Source: Jannaschia sp. W003 (GTDB lineage Bacteria; Pseudomonadota; Alphaproteobacteria; Rhodobacterales; Rhodobacteraceae). Taken from it: a DNA stretch of 64,000 nt. Within the stretch, counting starts at the first letter, position 1; each line of letters opens with the position of its first letter. The DNA is taken from positions 1,055,501 to 1,119,500 of the forward strand of contig NZ_CP083539.1 in assembly GCF_025144335.1 (NCBI RefSeq). The letters run 5' to 3'. Both the position numbers and the translations under genes were made by a program. The notes beneath the pieces were generated by a model. It was not told the DNA's origin and did no database searches. It was given only the letters and a program-made list of their open reading frames with translations. This document shows positions 50,356-59,768 of this stretch, piece by piece.

Positions 50356-50990
50356 TCCGCGGCGACCTTGTCGATCTGGTCCCAGAGCCGGCGGCTGTCG
50401 AAGCTGAGCGCCGAGAGCATCGTGAAGATGACCGAGAGCGCGAAGCAGGCCGCGGCGATGCCGGGGTTGATGGTGGCGAGTAGGTTGAACTGCACGAGCG
50501 CGGCGAGGATCGCCACGACGAAGACGTCGATCATGGACCAGCGGCCGATCCACTCCACGAACTCGTAGAGATGGAGCAGCTGGCCCGGGCTGTGGCCGTG
50601 CGGGCGGCGCACGATGAGGGCGAGGTAGCCGATGGCGACGAACTTGCCCACAGGGATCAGCACCGAGGCCACGAACACGATGATGGCCACCGCGTAGGCG
50701 TGATGCTCCCACAGCTCGAACACGCCGCCGACGATGGTGGCCTCCTGGGTGCGGCCCACGGTGGTGGTCAGCAGCATCGGGAAGACGTTGGCGGGGATGT
50801 AGAACAGCAGCCCCGCCACCAGCCACGCCCAGACCCGCTGCAAAGACGCGTGGTCGCGGCTCTGCAGCTTCGCGCCGCAGCGCGAGCAGCGCGGCGTGCC
50901 GGCGGCGCTGACGCGAGTGCAGACCCGGCAGCCCACCAGCCCCGCCTCGCGGGCGGTCAGCGCGTGGTAGCGGTGTCCAGGGCGGTCCAT
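50352..50990 (-). CDS. pqiA: PqiA-type membrane protein, second half-protein
   Basis: A 212-residue protein with the N-terminal zinc-ribbon-like pairs 'VGCRVC' and 'PRCSRCG', then four membrane spans ('WAWLVAGLLFYIPANVFPML', 'GRWSMIDVFVVAILAALVQF'). PqiA is the inner-membrane partner that feeds PqiB. E. coli PqiA is one protein with two such halves; here the halves are separate genes. It overlaps the preceding gene by 34 nt and pqiB by 4 nt. Confidence 0.9.
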   Translation of the reverse strand: MDRPGHRYHALTAREAGLVGCRVCTRVSAAGTPRCSRCGAKLQSRDHASLQRVWAWLVAGLLFYIPANVFPMLLTTTVGRTQEATIVGGVFELWEHHAYAVAIIVFVASVLIPVGKFVAIGYLALIVRRPHGHSPGQLLHLYEFVEWIGRWSMIDVFVVAILAALVQFNLLATINPGIAAACFALSVIFTMLSALSFDSRRLWDQIDKVAAE

Positions 50991-51577
50991 GTCGAATGCC
51001 TGCTCAACTGGGAGTCGCCCAGCGCGGTTATGATCACGATGGCGCCGAACGACCAGAAGGCCGGGCCCATCGACAGGGTGGCGAGGTCGGCCAGCTTCAC
51101 GAGGGCGATCGCCACGCCCACCATGAAGATCTCGGCCATGGCCCAGGGGCGGATGCGCTCGGCCCAGCGCAGGGCCGGACGCGCGCCGGGCCAGGCGCCG
51201 CGATCGAGGGTCACCGGGAACAGCGCCCAGACCAGCAGCCCCAGCCGCGCCGTGGGCAGCACCACGATGAACAGCCCCACCGCCAGCGACAGCGGCGCCA
51301 TCACCCCGTCCGAGAAGGTCATCACCGTGTCGAACACCGACGCGCGGCTGGTGAACACGCCCTGCTGCAGCTCCAGGAACGGGTAGAACACCACGATCGT
51401 CATCAGGACCAGCGAGGTTGCCGCCAGCACCACCACGCGGGTGATCGCCTCGGGGCGGCCCGTGCCCAGCACCGTGCGGCAACGCACGCAACGCGCCCGC
51501 TCGCCGGCGGGCAGCTCGGGCAGGCTGTGCAGCGCGTCGCAGACGGGGCAGCAGACGAGGTCGGGCGAGGGGATCAT
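50957..51577 (-). CDS. pqiA: PqiA-type membrane protein, first half-protein
   Basis: A 206-residue protein with two cysteine pairs 'VCCPVCDA' and 'ARCVRCRTVL', then four membrane spans including 'FYPFLELQQGVFTSRASVFDTVMTFSDGVM' and 'IRPWAMAEIFMVGVAIALVKLADLATLSMG', a PqiA signature. It corresponds to the N-terminal half of E. coli PqiA. It begins 46 nt after tamB ends, so it is likely in one operon with tamAB. Confidence 0.88.
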   Translation of the reverse strand: MIPSPDLVCCPVCDALHSLPELPAGERARCVRCRTVLGTGRPEAITRVVVLAATSLVLMTIVVFYPFLELQQGVFTSRASVFDTVMTFSDGVMAPLSLAVGLFIVVLPTARLGLLVWALFPVTLDRGAWPGARPALRWAERIRPWAMAEIFMVGVAIALVKLADLATLSMGPAFWSFGAIVIITALGDSQLSRHSTWTALDTATTR

Positions 51578-51623
51578 GGCTTCCGGTAGGTGGGGTGCGG
51601 AGGGGGCAGGGGAAGGGGCGTCG

Positions 51624-54600
51624 TCAGTAGTCCTTCTCGAAGAACAGGCCGATCGAGGTGTCGCCGGCCGCGCCGGCCGAGCCGCGCACCGTGAGGTTGG
51701 GCGTGATGTCGAGGTTCAGCGTCACGGTCGCGTCGCCGTCCTGGTCCACCTGCACGTCCGTGTAGACGTTGTCGGAGATGTACTTGCCGGCCCGGATCGC
51801 GGTGTTGCCGTCGGCGTCCGTGGTCAGGTCCAGGTCGTCGAGGCCGGCGTTGCCGCGCAGCCGCTCCAGCAGCCCGCCCGAGCCGCGGCCCGCCAGCGTC
51901 GCCACCGAGTTCGCGAGCTGCAGCGCCTGCAGCGCCGAGAGCTGGCTCAGGTCGCGGCCGAAGAAGATCTGGGCGAGGATCTCCTCCTGCGGCACGTCCG
52001 GCGTGGACTCGAAGCGCACCTCGGGGGCGTTGGCGGGCCCTTCCACGATGATCGACGCCGTGAGCGCGTCGCCCTCGGTGATCGCCACGAGGCGGATGAA
52101 GGGCACGAGCGAGCCGCCGAAGCTGATCCGGCCCTCGTCGAGCTGGAAGCGCTGCTCCAGGATGTCGAGGCGGCCGCGCACCAGTTCGAAGCCGCCCGAG
52201 ATGACGGGGTTCGCGGTGGTGCCCGAGACGAACAGCTCGCCCCCCAGCTCGGCGTCGAGACCCCGGCCGCGCACGAAGATGCGGTTGGGCGCGCGCACGC
52301 GCAGGTCGAGGTCGTAGACCGGCCCGCCGCCGCCGTCCGCGCCGTCCCCCTCGTCGTCGGCGTCGCCGCCCGCGGGGTCGAGGTCGGCGCGCTGGAGGGT
52401 GCGCATCACCGGGCGGGTGACGTTGACGTGGCGCACGTCGGGCAGCTCGCCCACCGCGGTGAGGCCGGTGGATGGCACCGAGATCTCGGCCTCGTCGAGC
52501 AGGATGTCGCCCGAGATCGTGGCCCCGCCCGCGAGCGGGCCGGAGACGTTCACCGTGGCGATCACCCGAGCGGTGTAGAGGTTCGGATCCTCGAGCCGCC
52601 CGTCGAAGCGCAATGCCAGCGCGCCGTCGAAGGGCGGCGCCAGCGAGACCGGCCCCGAGAGCGTCAGCACGCCGCCCGAGGTGGGCGTGGCCCGCAGGTC
52701 GACCGTGGCCCGGTCGCCCGCCAGCGTCACCGTGGCGTCGATGGCGTCGAGGCCGTTGCGCAAGGTGGGCAGCACCAGCGAGGCGCCCGAGGTCGAGATG
52801 GTTCCGCGCACCGATTCCAGCGCGGGCGGGCCGTCCACGCGCAGGTCGACGCGCGCCGTGCCGGCGAGGTTGTTGGGCGCGATGAAGGCGTTGGCCAGCC
52901 CCAGCGGGATCTGTCCCGTGACGCCGAGCGACAGCGTGGAGCCGACCGTGCCGGCCACCGAGGCGGTGGTGCCGCCGGGGCCCGTCAGGTCCACGTCGAG
53001 GGCGATGCCGTCCGGCCCCTGCGAGGCGGTGCCGGTCGCGCGCAGCGGCCCGGCAAGGTCGGGCACCAGCGGCGAGACGTCGGGGACGCGCAGATCGAAG
53101 CGGGCCTGCGGCGCGCCCGGCCCCGTGGCCTGCCCCGAGGCGGTGAGCTGCGCGCCGAGCGGCCCGGAGGCGTCCACCTCGAAGGCGTAGCCTCCGTTCT
53201 GGCCGAACAGGCGCCCCGAGGCGTTCAGCGGACCCGACAGCCCGAGCGCGAAGGGCGAGACGTCGGCAGCGGCGAGGCGGAACGCCACGTCGGGGTTCGG
53301 TCCCGTCACGGGGCCTTCCACCGACAGGCTCAGGCCGCCCGCGCCGGACAGGTCGGCATCCACCGACCAGATCGCGTTGCGCTGCTCGGCGCGCACGTCG
53401 AAGGCCACCGGCCCCGAGAGCTGCGGCACCAGCGCGCCGGCTTCCGGAAGACGCCCCTGCGCGGTGACGGTGATGCCCTCGGCGCCGAGCGCCGCGTCGG
53501 CGGTCAACTCCACGTCGTAGGGGCCGGTGCCTTGGGCGGTGACCGCGAAGCCGTCCTCGGTCTGCTGCAGGGTGCCGGCCACGTCGACGCCGCCGGGCAC
53601 GGGGGCGAGCGGCTCCAGCGAGGGCAGGGCGATCGTGAAGTCCACGGCGAGGGGCTCCGCGCCCAGCACCGTGGCCGCCGTGGCGCGCGCGTCCAGGGGG
53701 CCGGCCGCCGCTACGTCGAGCGCGAAGCCTTCGGGCGTTTGGTCCAGCGTGCCGTCGAGCGACAGCGTGCCGGCGAGCGCGGGCGGCAGATCGGGGGCGA
53801 AGACCTCGATCTGCGGAACGGTCGCCTGGAAGGCCAGCGACACGGCGTCGGGGCCGGTCACGGGGCCGCGGGCGCGTGCGGTGATCCCGGCGGGGGCGTC
53901 GAGCGCCGCATCGAGGCGCCACGCGCCATCGGTCTGCGCCAGCGTGCCCTCCAGCGCCGCGCGGCCCGCGAGCGCGGGATAGGCCGCGAGGGCGGGGTTC
54001 ACGTCCTGCAGGTCGGGCACGGCGGCGGTGAAGGCCACGCGCGGGGCGGGGCCGGTCACGGGGCCCTCGGCGGTGGCGCGGAAGCCGCCGTCCACGTCCA
54101 GGGCGGCGTCCACGATCCACGCCTCGCCGGGACGACGCGCGGAGCCCTCCAGCACGGCGGCGCCGGTCAGCGGGGGGATCGCCTCGAGCGCCTCCGAGAA
54201 GCTCTCGATCTGCGGAACCCGCACGGTGAAGGCCACGTCCGGCGAGGCGCCGGTCACGGTGCCCTCGACGTCGGCCTCGATGCCGCCCTCGGTGCGCAGC
54301 TGCACGTCCACGACGTAGGCGTCCGCGGGGCGCGTCAGCAGGCCCTCCAGCGTGGCGGTTCCCTGCAGGGGCGGGATGGTCTCGAAGGCCGGGGACAGCT
54401 CGCCCAGGCGGGGCACCGTGACCGCGAAGGCCAGGCGCGGGTCGTCGCCCGTCACGGGGCCTTCCACGGTGGCCTCGATGCCGCCCTCGGTGGTGAGCGT
54501 GACGTCCGCCTCCCAGGTGTCTCCGTCGCGTTCCACCACGCCGTCCAGCACGGCCTCGCCGGACAGGGGGCCGACCTCTGCGATGGCGGGCGAGAAGCCC

Positions 54601-57600
54601 TCCAGCTCGGGCACGCGGGCCGAGAACTCCAGCCGCGGAGCGTTACCTGTCACGGTGCCGTCGGCCCGGACTTCGATGCCCCCTTCTGTGTCGAGCGCCG
54701 CGTCCACGGACCAGGCGTCGCCGTCCTTCTCGACCACGGCGTCCAGCGTCGCGGTGCCCTGCAACGCGGGCACGTCGTTCAGGGCCGGGTTCACGCGGTT
54801 CAGCGCCGGAACCGTGACGGAGGCCTCGATGCGAGGGTTGTCCCCGGTCACGGTGCCCTCGACGTCGGCGGTGGTGCCGCCCTCGGTGCGCAGGGCCACG
54901 TCCACGTCCCACGCCCCGTCGGGGCGCGCGACGGTGCCCGACAGCGTGCCGGGGCCTTCCAGCGGCTCGGCCTCGGCCAGGGCCGGGGACAGCGCGCGCA
55001 GGTCAGGCGCGGAGACCTCGAAGGCGATGCGGGGGCTGTCGCCCGTCACCGTGCCCTCGACCTCGGCAGCAAGCCCGCCCTCGGCATCCAAGCCCACGTC
55101 CACCGACCACGCGCCGTCCACCTGCGAGGCGGTGCCGGCTAGCGTCGCGGCGCCCTGCAGCGGGCCGACCTCGGCCAGCGCGGGCGACAGGGCGGAGGCG
55201 TCGGGGACCGAGGCCGTGAAGGCGACCGACGGCGCGGGACCGGTCACGGTGCCCCCCACGGCGGCCTCGATGCCGCTGTCGGTCGCGGCCTCCACGTCGA
55301 CCGCGAACGCGCCGTCCACCTGCGCGGCGGTGCCGGACAAGGTCGCGGCGCTCTCCAGCGGCGCGATCCCGTCCAGCGCGGGCGAGAAGGCCGAGAGGTC
55401 GGGGACCGAGGCGTCGAAGGCGAGGCGTGGGGCGCCCTCGCCGGTCACGGGGCCGGCGACGGTGGCCTCGATGCCGCTGCCGGTGCGCAAGGCGGCGTCC
55501 ACCGACCAAACGTCGCCCTCGCGCGCGGCGGTGCCGGCGAGGGTGGCGTCGGTGTTCAAGGGCTCCACCTCGGCCAGCGCGGGCGAGAAGGCGGCCACGT
55601 CGGGCACGGTGGCCTTGAAGGCGAGGCGCGGGGCGTCGCCGGTGACGGGACCCGTCATGGTGGCCTCGACCCCGCCGCCGGTGGTGACGGCGGCATCCAC
55701 GGACCAGATGCCCGCGTCCTGCGAAGCGACGCCCTCCAGCGCGGCGGCGCCCCGCAGCGGCGGGACTTCCTCCAGCGCGGCGGAGAACGCCTCCAGCTCC
55801 GGCACGGTGGCCGAGAAGGCGACGCGCGGCGCGGGGCCGGTCACGGGGCCGGAGACATCGGCGGCGATGCCGGTGCGGGTGGTGACGTCGGCGTCGACGG
55901 ACCAGACGTCGCCCGTGCGCGCGGCGTTGCCGGCGAGCGTGGCGGGGGTCTGGAGTGGCTCGATCTCAGCCAGCGCGGGCGAGAAGGCCGAGAGGTCGGG
56001 CACGGTCGCGCGGAACGCCACGTCGGGCGCGTCGCCGGTGACGGGGCCGGAGACCTCGGCCGCGACGCCGCCGTCGGTCTCGAGCGCGGCATCTAGGGAC
56101 CAGACGCCCTCCCGCTGCGACGCGGTACCCTCCAGCACGGCGGCGCCGCGCAGGGGGGCGACCTCCTCCAGCGCGGGCGAGAAGGCCTGCAGCTCGGGCA
56201 CGCGCGCGGAGAAGGCGACCGAGGGCGCATCGCCGGTGACGGTGCCGTCTACGGAAGCGGCGATGCCGCCGTCGGTGGCGAGGTCCGCATCGACGCTCCA
56301 CGCGCCGTCGGTCTGCTCGGCCACGCCCTGCAGCGTCGCCGCGCCGCGCAGGGGCTCGATGCCCTCCAGCGCGGGCGCGAGGCTCTGCAGTTCGGGCACG
56401 CGGGCGTCGAAGACCACGCGGGGGGCGGGGCCGGTCACCGGGCCCGTCACGGAGGCGCGCGTGCCGCCATCGGTGCTGAGCCCCACGTCGACGGTCCAGG
56501 TCTCGCCCGTCCGCGCGGCGGTGCCTTCCACGGCGGCGCGCCCCGCGAGCGGCTCGGCCTCGGCGAGGGCGGGCGAGAGGGCGCGGCCGTCCGGCACCGA
56601 CAGCGCGAAGGCCACCGAGGGCGCGTCGCCCGTCACGGTGCCGTCGACGGAGGCCACGAGGCCGCCCTCGGAGGCCACGTCGACGTCCACGGACCATGCG
56701 CCGTCGTTCTGCGCCGCGACCCCCTCCACGGTGGTCTCCCCTTGCAGCGGGCCGACGTCGGCGAGCGCGGGCGATAGGGCGGAGGCGTCGGGCACGGTGG
56801 CCAAGAAGGCCACACGCGGGGCGGGGCCGGTCAAGGGGCCGGAGACCGAGGCGGCGAGGCCGGTCTCGGTGTCGACGGCCGCGTCCACGGTCCAGGTCTC
56901 GCCCGCACGCGCGGCGGTGCCCGAGAGCGTCGCGGGGGTCCGGAAGGGCGGGGCGTCGAGCGCGGGCGCGAGGGCCGAGAGGTCGGGCACGGTGGCGTCG
57001 AAGGCGATGCGGGGGCTGTCGCCGGTCACGGGGCCGCGCACGGTGGCTTCCACGCCGCCGTCGGTGGCGAGCGCGGCGTCCACGGACCAGACGCCATCGG
57101 TCTGCTCGGCCACGCCTTCGAGGGCCGCGGTGCCTTCCAGCGGCGCGATCCCCTCCAGCGCGGGCGAGAACGCCTCCAGCTCCGGCACGTTCGCGGAAAA
57201 GGCGACGCGGGGCGCGGGGCCGGTCACGGGGCCGTCGATCGCGGCCGTGATGCCGCCGTCGGTCTCCACGTCGACGTCGAGGACCCAGGCCTCGCCCTGG
57301 TTCGCCGCGGTGCCCCGCAGGGTCGCGGCGCCGGCGAGGGGCTCGATCTCGGCGAGCGCGGGCGAGAAGGCTTGGAGATCGGGCACGCGGGCCTCGAAGG
57401 CGACGCGGGGGGCCTCGCCGGTCACGGGGCCCTCCAACGAGGCGGCCACGCCGCCCGCGGTCTCGAGCGTGGTGTCGAGCGACCAGACGCCGTTCGCCTG
57501 CGAGGCCACGCCCTCCAGCTCCACGGGGCCGCGCAGGGGCTCCACGCCCGACAGCGCGGGCACGGGGCCCGAGAGGTCGGGCGCGGTGGCGCGGAACGCC

Positions 57601-59768
57601 ACGCGCGGCGCGTCCCCCGTGACGGGGCCATCGATGCGCGCGTCGATGCCGTAGGGACCGGAGGCGTCGGCTTCCAGGGTCCAAACGCCTTCCACGGCGG
57701 CGGCGCGGCCGCTCATCGAGAGGCCGCCGGGCACGCCCTCCGCGAAGGCGGCGAGGTCGGGCACGGAGGCCGAGAACTGGAGGTCGGGCCGCTCGCCGGT
57801 CAGGGCGCCCGAGGCGTTGAGAGCAATGCCGTTGGGCGCGGCACCATCCAAGGTGCCGGACCATACGCCGTCCTCGGCCTGCGTGACGTCGGCGGAGAGG
57901 GTGATCTCGCCGTCGAGGCGCGGGTCGAGGAGGGTGCCGTCGAGGATGCGGGCCTCGAAGGCGGCCTGGCCGGTGCGGCCCTCCTCGCGGGCGACCGTGC
58001 CCTCGCCGTAGATCGCCGCCGAGGCGTTCAGGGCGAGCTGGTCGTTGCCGAGGCGCAGGGCGTCCACGAAGGTGCCGTCGGTGGAGCGGCGCGCGTCCAC
58101 CATGAGCGTGGTGGTGCCGCGCAGAAGCGCGTCGGCCTGCTCCACGTCCACGGAGAGACCGCCCGCCTCGCCCTCGACCACGAGGTCGAAGGTGCCGGCG
58201 AGGGGGTCGACCTCGCCCTGCGTGGTGATCTCGGCAGTGCCCGCGAGGTCGCGGCCCGCTAGCGCCGAGAAGCGCGCGAGGTCTTCGAGCGTCACGGCGA
58301 GGTCAAGTGTCGCGGGCAGACCCGCGGTCTCGGTCTCGCCGCGCGCGATGCCGACGTCGCCGGCCAGCGCGTAGCCGGGGCCGCGGAAGGAGAGGTCCTC
58401 AATGCGCACCGGCTCGCCGTCGCGCCAATTGAGGTCGGCGTCGAGCGAGATGCGCGCGCCCACCGCCTCGGCGAGCGCGGGATCGGTGAAGCCGAGCTGG
58501 TTGGCGGCCGCCTCGATCGCGCCGGTGGCGGCATCGACCACGCCATCGGTGCGGCTCAGGAGGCCCGAGGCCTGCAAGGAGGCGTCGCCCACGGTGACCT
58601 CGGGGTGGTTCAGCTCCAGCACCGAGAGGTCGACGCGCCAGTTGTCGGAGTTCGCCGGATCGTAAGCGACCGCGAGCTCGGCGCGGCGCAGGGTGACGTT
58701 GGCGGCGGTGGGCAGCAGCACGGGCGTGCCGTCGGCAGCCTCGACCGTGCCCTGAATGTCGATGAAGGTGGGGAAGTTGTCGGGGCCGAGGCGCAGGGAG
58801 CCCGCGATCTTGGCGGCCTCGGTGTCGAGGTCGAGCGCGTCGAGCACCAGCCCGCCCGCGTCGAGCTGCGTGCCGCGCGCGACCAGCGCCACGCGGTCGC
58901 CGAAGAAGGGCTTGTAGCGGGGGGCGAACAGCTCGGTCACGTCGCCGGCCACGTCCACCGCGAAGGCGCGTCCATCTTCCACGCCGCGCAGCGCCACGGT
59001 GCCCGCGAGGCGCGGCTCGCCGTCGCTCAGGAGGCCCAGATCGGCGGTGAAGTCGTCGAGCGGGCCGCGGCCGGCCACGGTCAGCTCCACCGCGGGGGCG
59101 CCAGGCAGGCGCAGCAGCGTGGCGGCGAGGCCGCCCTCGGCCTCGCGCACGTCGAGGTCGAGCGCCAGCACGGGCGGCTCGCCGGCGGTGTAGGCGACCT
59201 CGATCCCGAACACGCCCTCGGGGCCGTCGAGGCGCGTGGCCTGCAGCGTGGCCGAGCCGGAGCCGTCCGAGAGCTGCGCCTGGGCCTCCAGCGTCAGGGC
59301 CACGGACTGGCCGAGCACGGCCTCGCCCAGCTCGATGCGCTCGGCGGCGAGGCGCTCGATGTCCACGGAGACGGGCAGGTCGGGGAGCGAGAAGCCCGAG
59401 GCGGCGGCGGCAGGCGGCTCGGCGCCCTCGGCGGGCAGGGGCGGGCGCTCGAGGCGGATCACCGCGGCGGTCAGTTCCTCGACCTCGAGCCGCCCGCGCA
59501 AGAGCGCCGAGCGGCTCCAGTCCAGCACCACGTCCTGCATCACCAGCCAGGTGCCCTGGTCGTCGGAGATCCGCAGCTCGTCCACGGAGGCGCGCGAGGA
59601 CAGGGCGCCTTCGAAGCCGTCGATCTGCACGTCGAGGCCGGGCGCGCGCAGGTTGTCCTCGATCAGGCCGGCCAGGAAGCCGGGATCGCGGTCGGAGTCC
59701 TGCGCGCCCAGCGGGGCGGCGGTGAGGGTGAGGGCCGCAAGGCCTGCGAGGACGCCGCGCTTGATCAT
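51624..59768 (-). CDS. tamB: giant TamB, AsmA-like inner-outer membrane bridge protein
   Basis: A 2714-residue protein, more than twice E. coli TamB (about 1260 residues). It has a signal or anchor segment (MIKRGVLAGLAALTLTAAPLGA), an N-terminal TamB part ('ALSSRASVDELRISDDQGTWLVMQDVVLDW'), then about 20 tandem 66-residue repeats, and the conserved C-terminal DUF490 domain ('SGGFELVRGRLDILEQRFQLDEGRISFGGSLVPFIRLVA', 'LAQIFFGRDLSQLSALQALQLANSVATLAGRG') ending in 'TSIGLFFEKDY'. TamB forms a lipid-conducting beta groove and, with TamA, helps outer-membrane assembly. The start overlaps the tamA stop (TGATG). Confidence 0.95.
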   Translation of the reverse strand: MIKRGVLAGLAALTLTAAPLGAQDSDRDPGFLAGLIEDNLRAPGLDVQIDGFEGALSSRASVDELRISDDQGTWLVMQDVVLDWSRSALLRGRLEVEELTAAVIRLERPPLPAEGAEPPAAAASGFSLPDLPVSVDIERLAAERIELGEAVLGQSVALTLEAQAQLSDGSGSATLQATRLDGPEGVFGIEVAYTAGEPPVLALDLDVREAEGGLAATLLRLPGAPAVELTVAGRGPLDDFTADLGLLSDGEPRLAGTVALRGVEDGRAFAVDVAGDVTELFAPRYKPFFGDRVALVARGTQLDAGGLVLDALDLDTEAAKIAGSLRLGPDNFPTFIDIQGTVEAADGTPVLLPTAANVTLRRAELAVAYDPANSDNWRVDLSVLELNHPEVTVGDASLQASGLLSRTDGVVDAATGAIEAAANQLGFTDPALAEAVGARISLDADLNWRDGEPVRIEDLSFRGPGYALAGDVGIARGETETAGLPATLDLAVTLEDLARFSALAGRDLAGTAEITTQGEVDPLAGTFDLVVEGEAGGLSVDVEQADALLRGTTTLMVDARRSTDGTFVDALRLGNDQLALNASAAIYGEGTVAREEGRTGQAAFEARILDGTLLDPRLDGEITLSADVTQAEDGVWSGTLDGAAPNGIALNASGALTGERPDLQFSASVPDLAAFAEGVPGGLSMSGRAAAVEGVWTLEADASGPYGIDARIDGPVTGDAPRVAFRATAPDLSGPVPALSGVEPLRGPVELEGVASQANGVWSLDTTLETAGGVAASLEGPVTGEAPRVAFEARVPDLQAFSPALAEIEPLAGAATLRGTAANQGEAWVLDVDVETDGGITAAIDGPVTGPAPRVAFSANVPELEAFSPALEGIAPLEGTAALEGVAEQTDGVWSVDAALATDGGVEATVRGPVTGDSPRIAFDATVPDLSALAPALDAPPFRTPATLSGTAARAGETWTVDAAVDTETGLAASVSGPLTGPAPRVAFLATVPDASALSPALADVGPLQGETTVEGVAAQNDGAWSVDVDVASEGGLVASVDGTVTGDAPSVAFALSVPDGRALSPALAEAEPLAGRAAVEGTAARTGETWTVDVGLSTDGGTRASVTGPVTGPAPRVVFDARVPELQSLAPALEGIEPLRGAATLQGVAEQTDGAWSVDADLATDGGIAASVDGTVTGDAPSVAFSARVPELQAFSPALEEVAPLRGAAVLEGTASQREGVWSLDAALETDGGVAAEVSGPVTGDAPDVAFRATVPDLSAFSPALAEIEPLQTPATLAGNAARTGDVWSVDADVTTRTGIAADVSGPVTGPAPRVAFSATVPELEAFSAALEEVPPLRGAAALEGVASQDAGIWSVDAAVTTGGGVEATMTGPVTGDAPRLAFKATVPDVAAFSPALAEVEPLNTDATLAGTAAREGDVWSVDAALRTGSGIEATVAGPVTGEGAPRLAFDASVPDLSAFSPALDGIAPLESAATLSGTAAQVDGAFAVDVEAATDSGIEAAVGGTVTGPAPSVAFTASVPDASALSPALAEVGPLQGAATLAGTASQVDGAWSVDVGLDAEGGLAAEVEGTVTGDSPRIAFEVSAPDLRALSPALAEAEPLEGPGTLSGTVARPDGAWDVDVALRTEGGTTADVEGTVTGDNPRIEASVTVPALNRVNPALNDVPALQGTATLDAVVEKDGDAWSVDAALDTEGGIEVRADGTVTGNAPRLEFSARVPELEGFSPAIAEVGPLSGEAVLDGVVERDGDTWEADVTLTTEGGIEATVEGPVTGDDPRLAFAVTVPRLGELSPAFETIPPLQGTATLEGLLTRPADAYVVDVQLRTEGGIEADVEGTVTGASPDVAFTVRVPQIESFSEALEAIPPLTGAAVLEGSARRPGEAWIVDAALDVDGGFRATAEGPVTGPAPRVAFTAAVPDLQDVNPALAAYPALAGRAALEGTLAQTDGAWRLDAALDAPAGITARARGPVTGPDAVSLAFQATVPQIEVFAPDLPPALAGTLSLDGTLDQTPEGFALDVAAAGPLDARATAATVLGAEPLAVDFTIALPSLEPLAPVPGGVDVAGTLQQTEDGFAVTAQGTGPYDVELTADAALGAEGITVTAQGRLPEAGALVPQLSGPVAFDVRAEQRNAIWSVDADLSGAGGLSLSVEGPVTGPNPDVAFRLAAADVSPFALGLSGPLNASGRLFGQNGGYAFEVDASGPLGAQLTASGQATGPGAPQARFDLRVPDVSPLVPDLAGPLRATGTASQGPDGIALDVDLTGPGGTTASVAGTVGSTLSLGVTGQIPLGLANAFIAPNNLAGTARVDLRVDGPPALESVRGTISTSGASLVLPTLRNGLDAIDATVTLAGDRATVDLRATPTSGGVLTLSGPVSLAPPFDGALALRFDGRLEDPNLYTARVIATVNVSGPLAGGATISGDILLDEAEISVPSTGLTAVGELPDVRHVNVTRPVMRTLQRADLDPAGGDADDEGDGADGGGGPVYDLDLRVRAPNRIFVRGRGLDAELGGELFVSGTTANPVISGGFELVRGRLDILEQRFQLDEGRISFGGSLVPFIRLVAITEGDALTASIIVEGPANAPEVRFESTPDVPQEEILAQIFFGRDLSQLSALQALQLANSVATLAGRGSGGLLERLRGNAGLDDLDLTTDADGNTAIRAGKYISDNVYTDVQVDQDGDATVTLNLDITPNLTVRGSAGAAGDTSIGLFFEKDY
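53650..57640 (-). repeat. about 20 tandem 198-bp repeats inside tamB
   Basis: Units start 'GPVTG-x-A-P-R-V-A-F' and continue with 'VPDLSAFSPALAEIEPL', 'G-A-A-T-L-G-T-A' and 'W-S-V-D-A-L-T-D-G-G'. GPVTG codons near 57,620 and near 53,860 are 19 units apart at a constant spacing of 198 bp (66 residues). Copies vary at many positions, so the array is not a recent expansion, but a few adjoining pairs are close. A further more distant unit lies outside. Confidence 0.9.

Noticed and set aside
53650..57640. tamB repeats as a CRISPR or satellite array
   Set aside because: The 198-bp period is in frame, codes for a coherent 66-residue beta unit and lies within the TamB reading frame.
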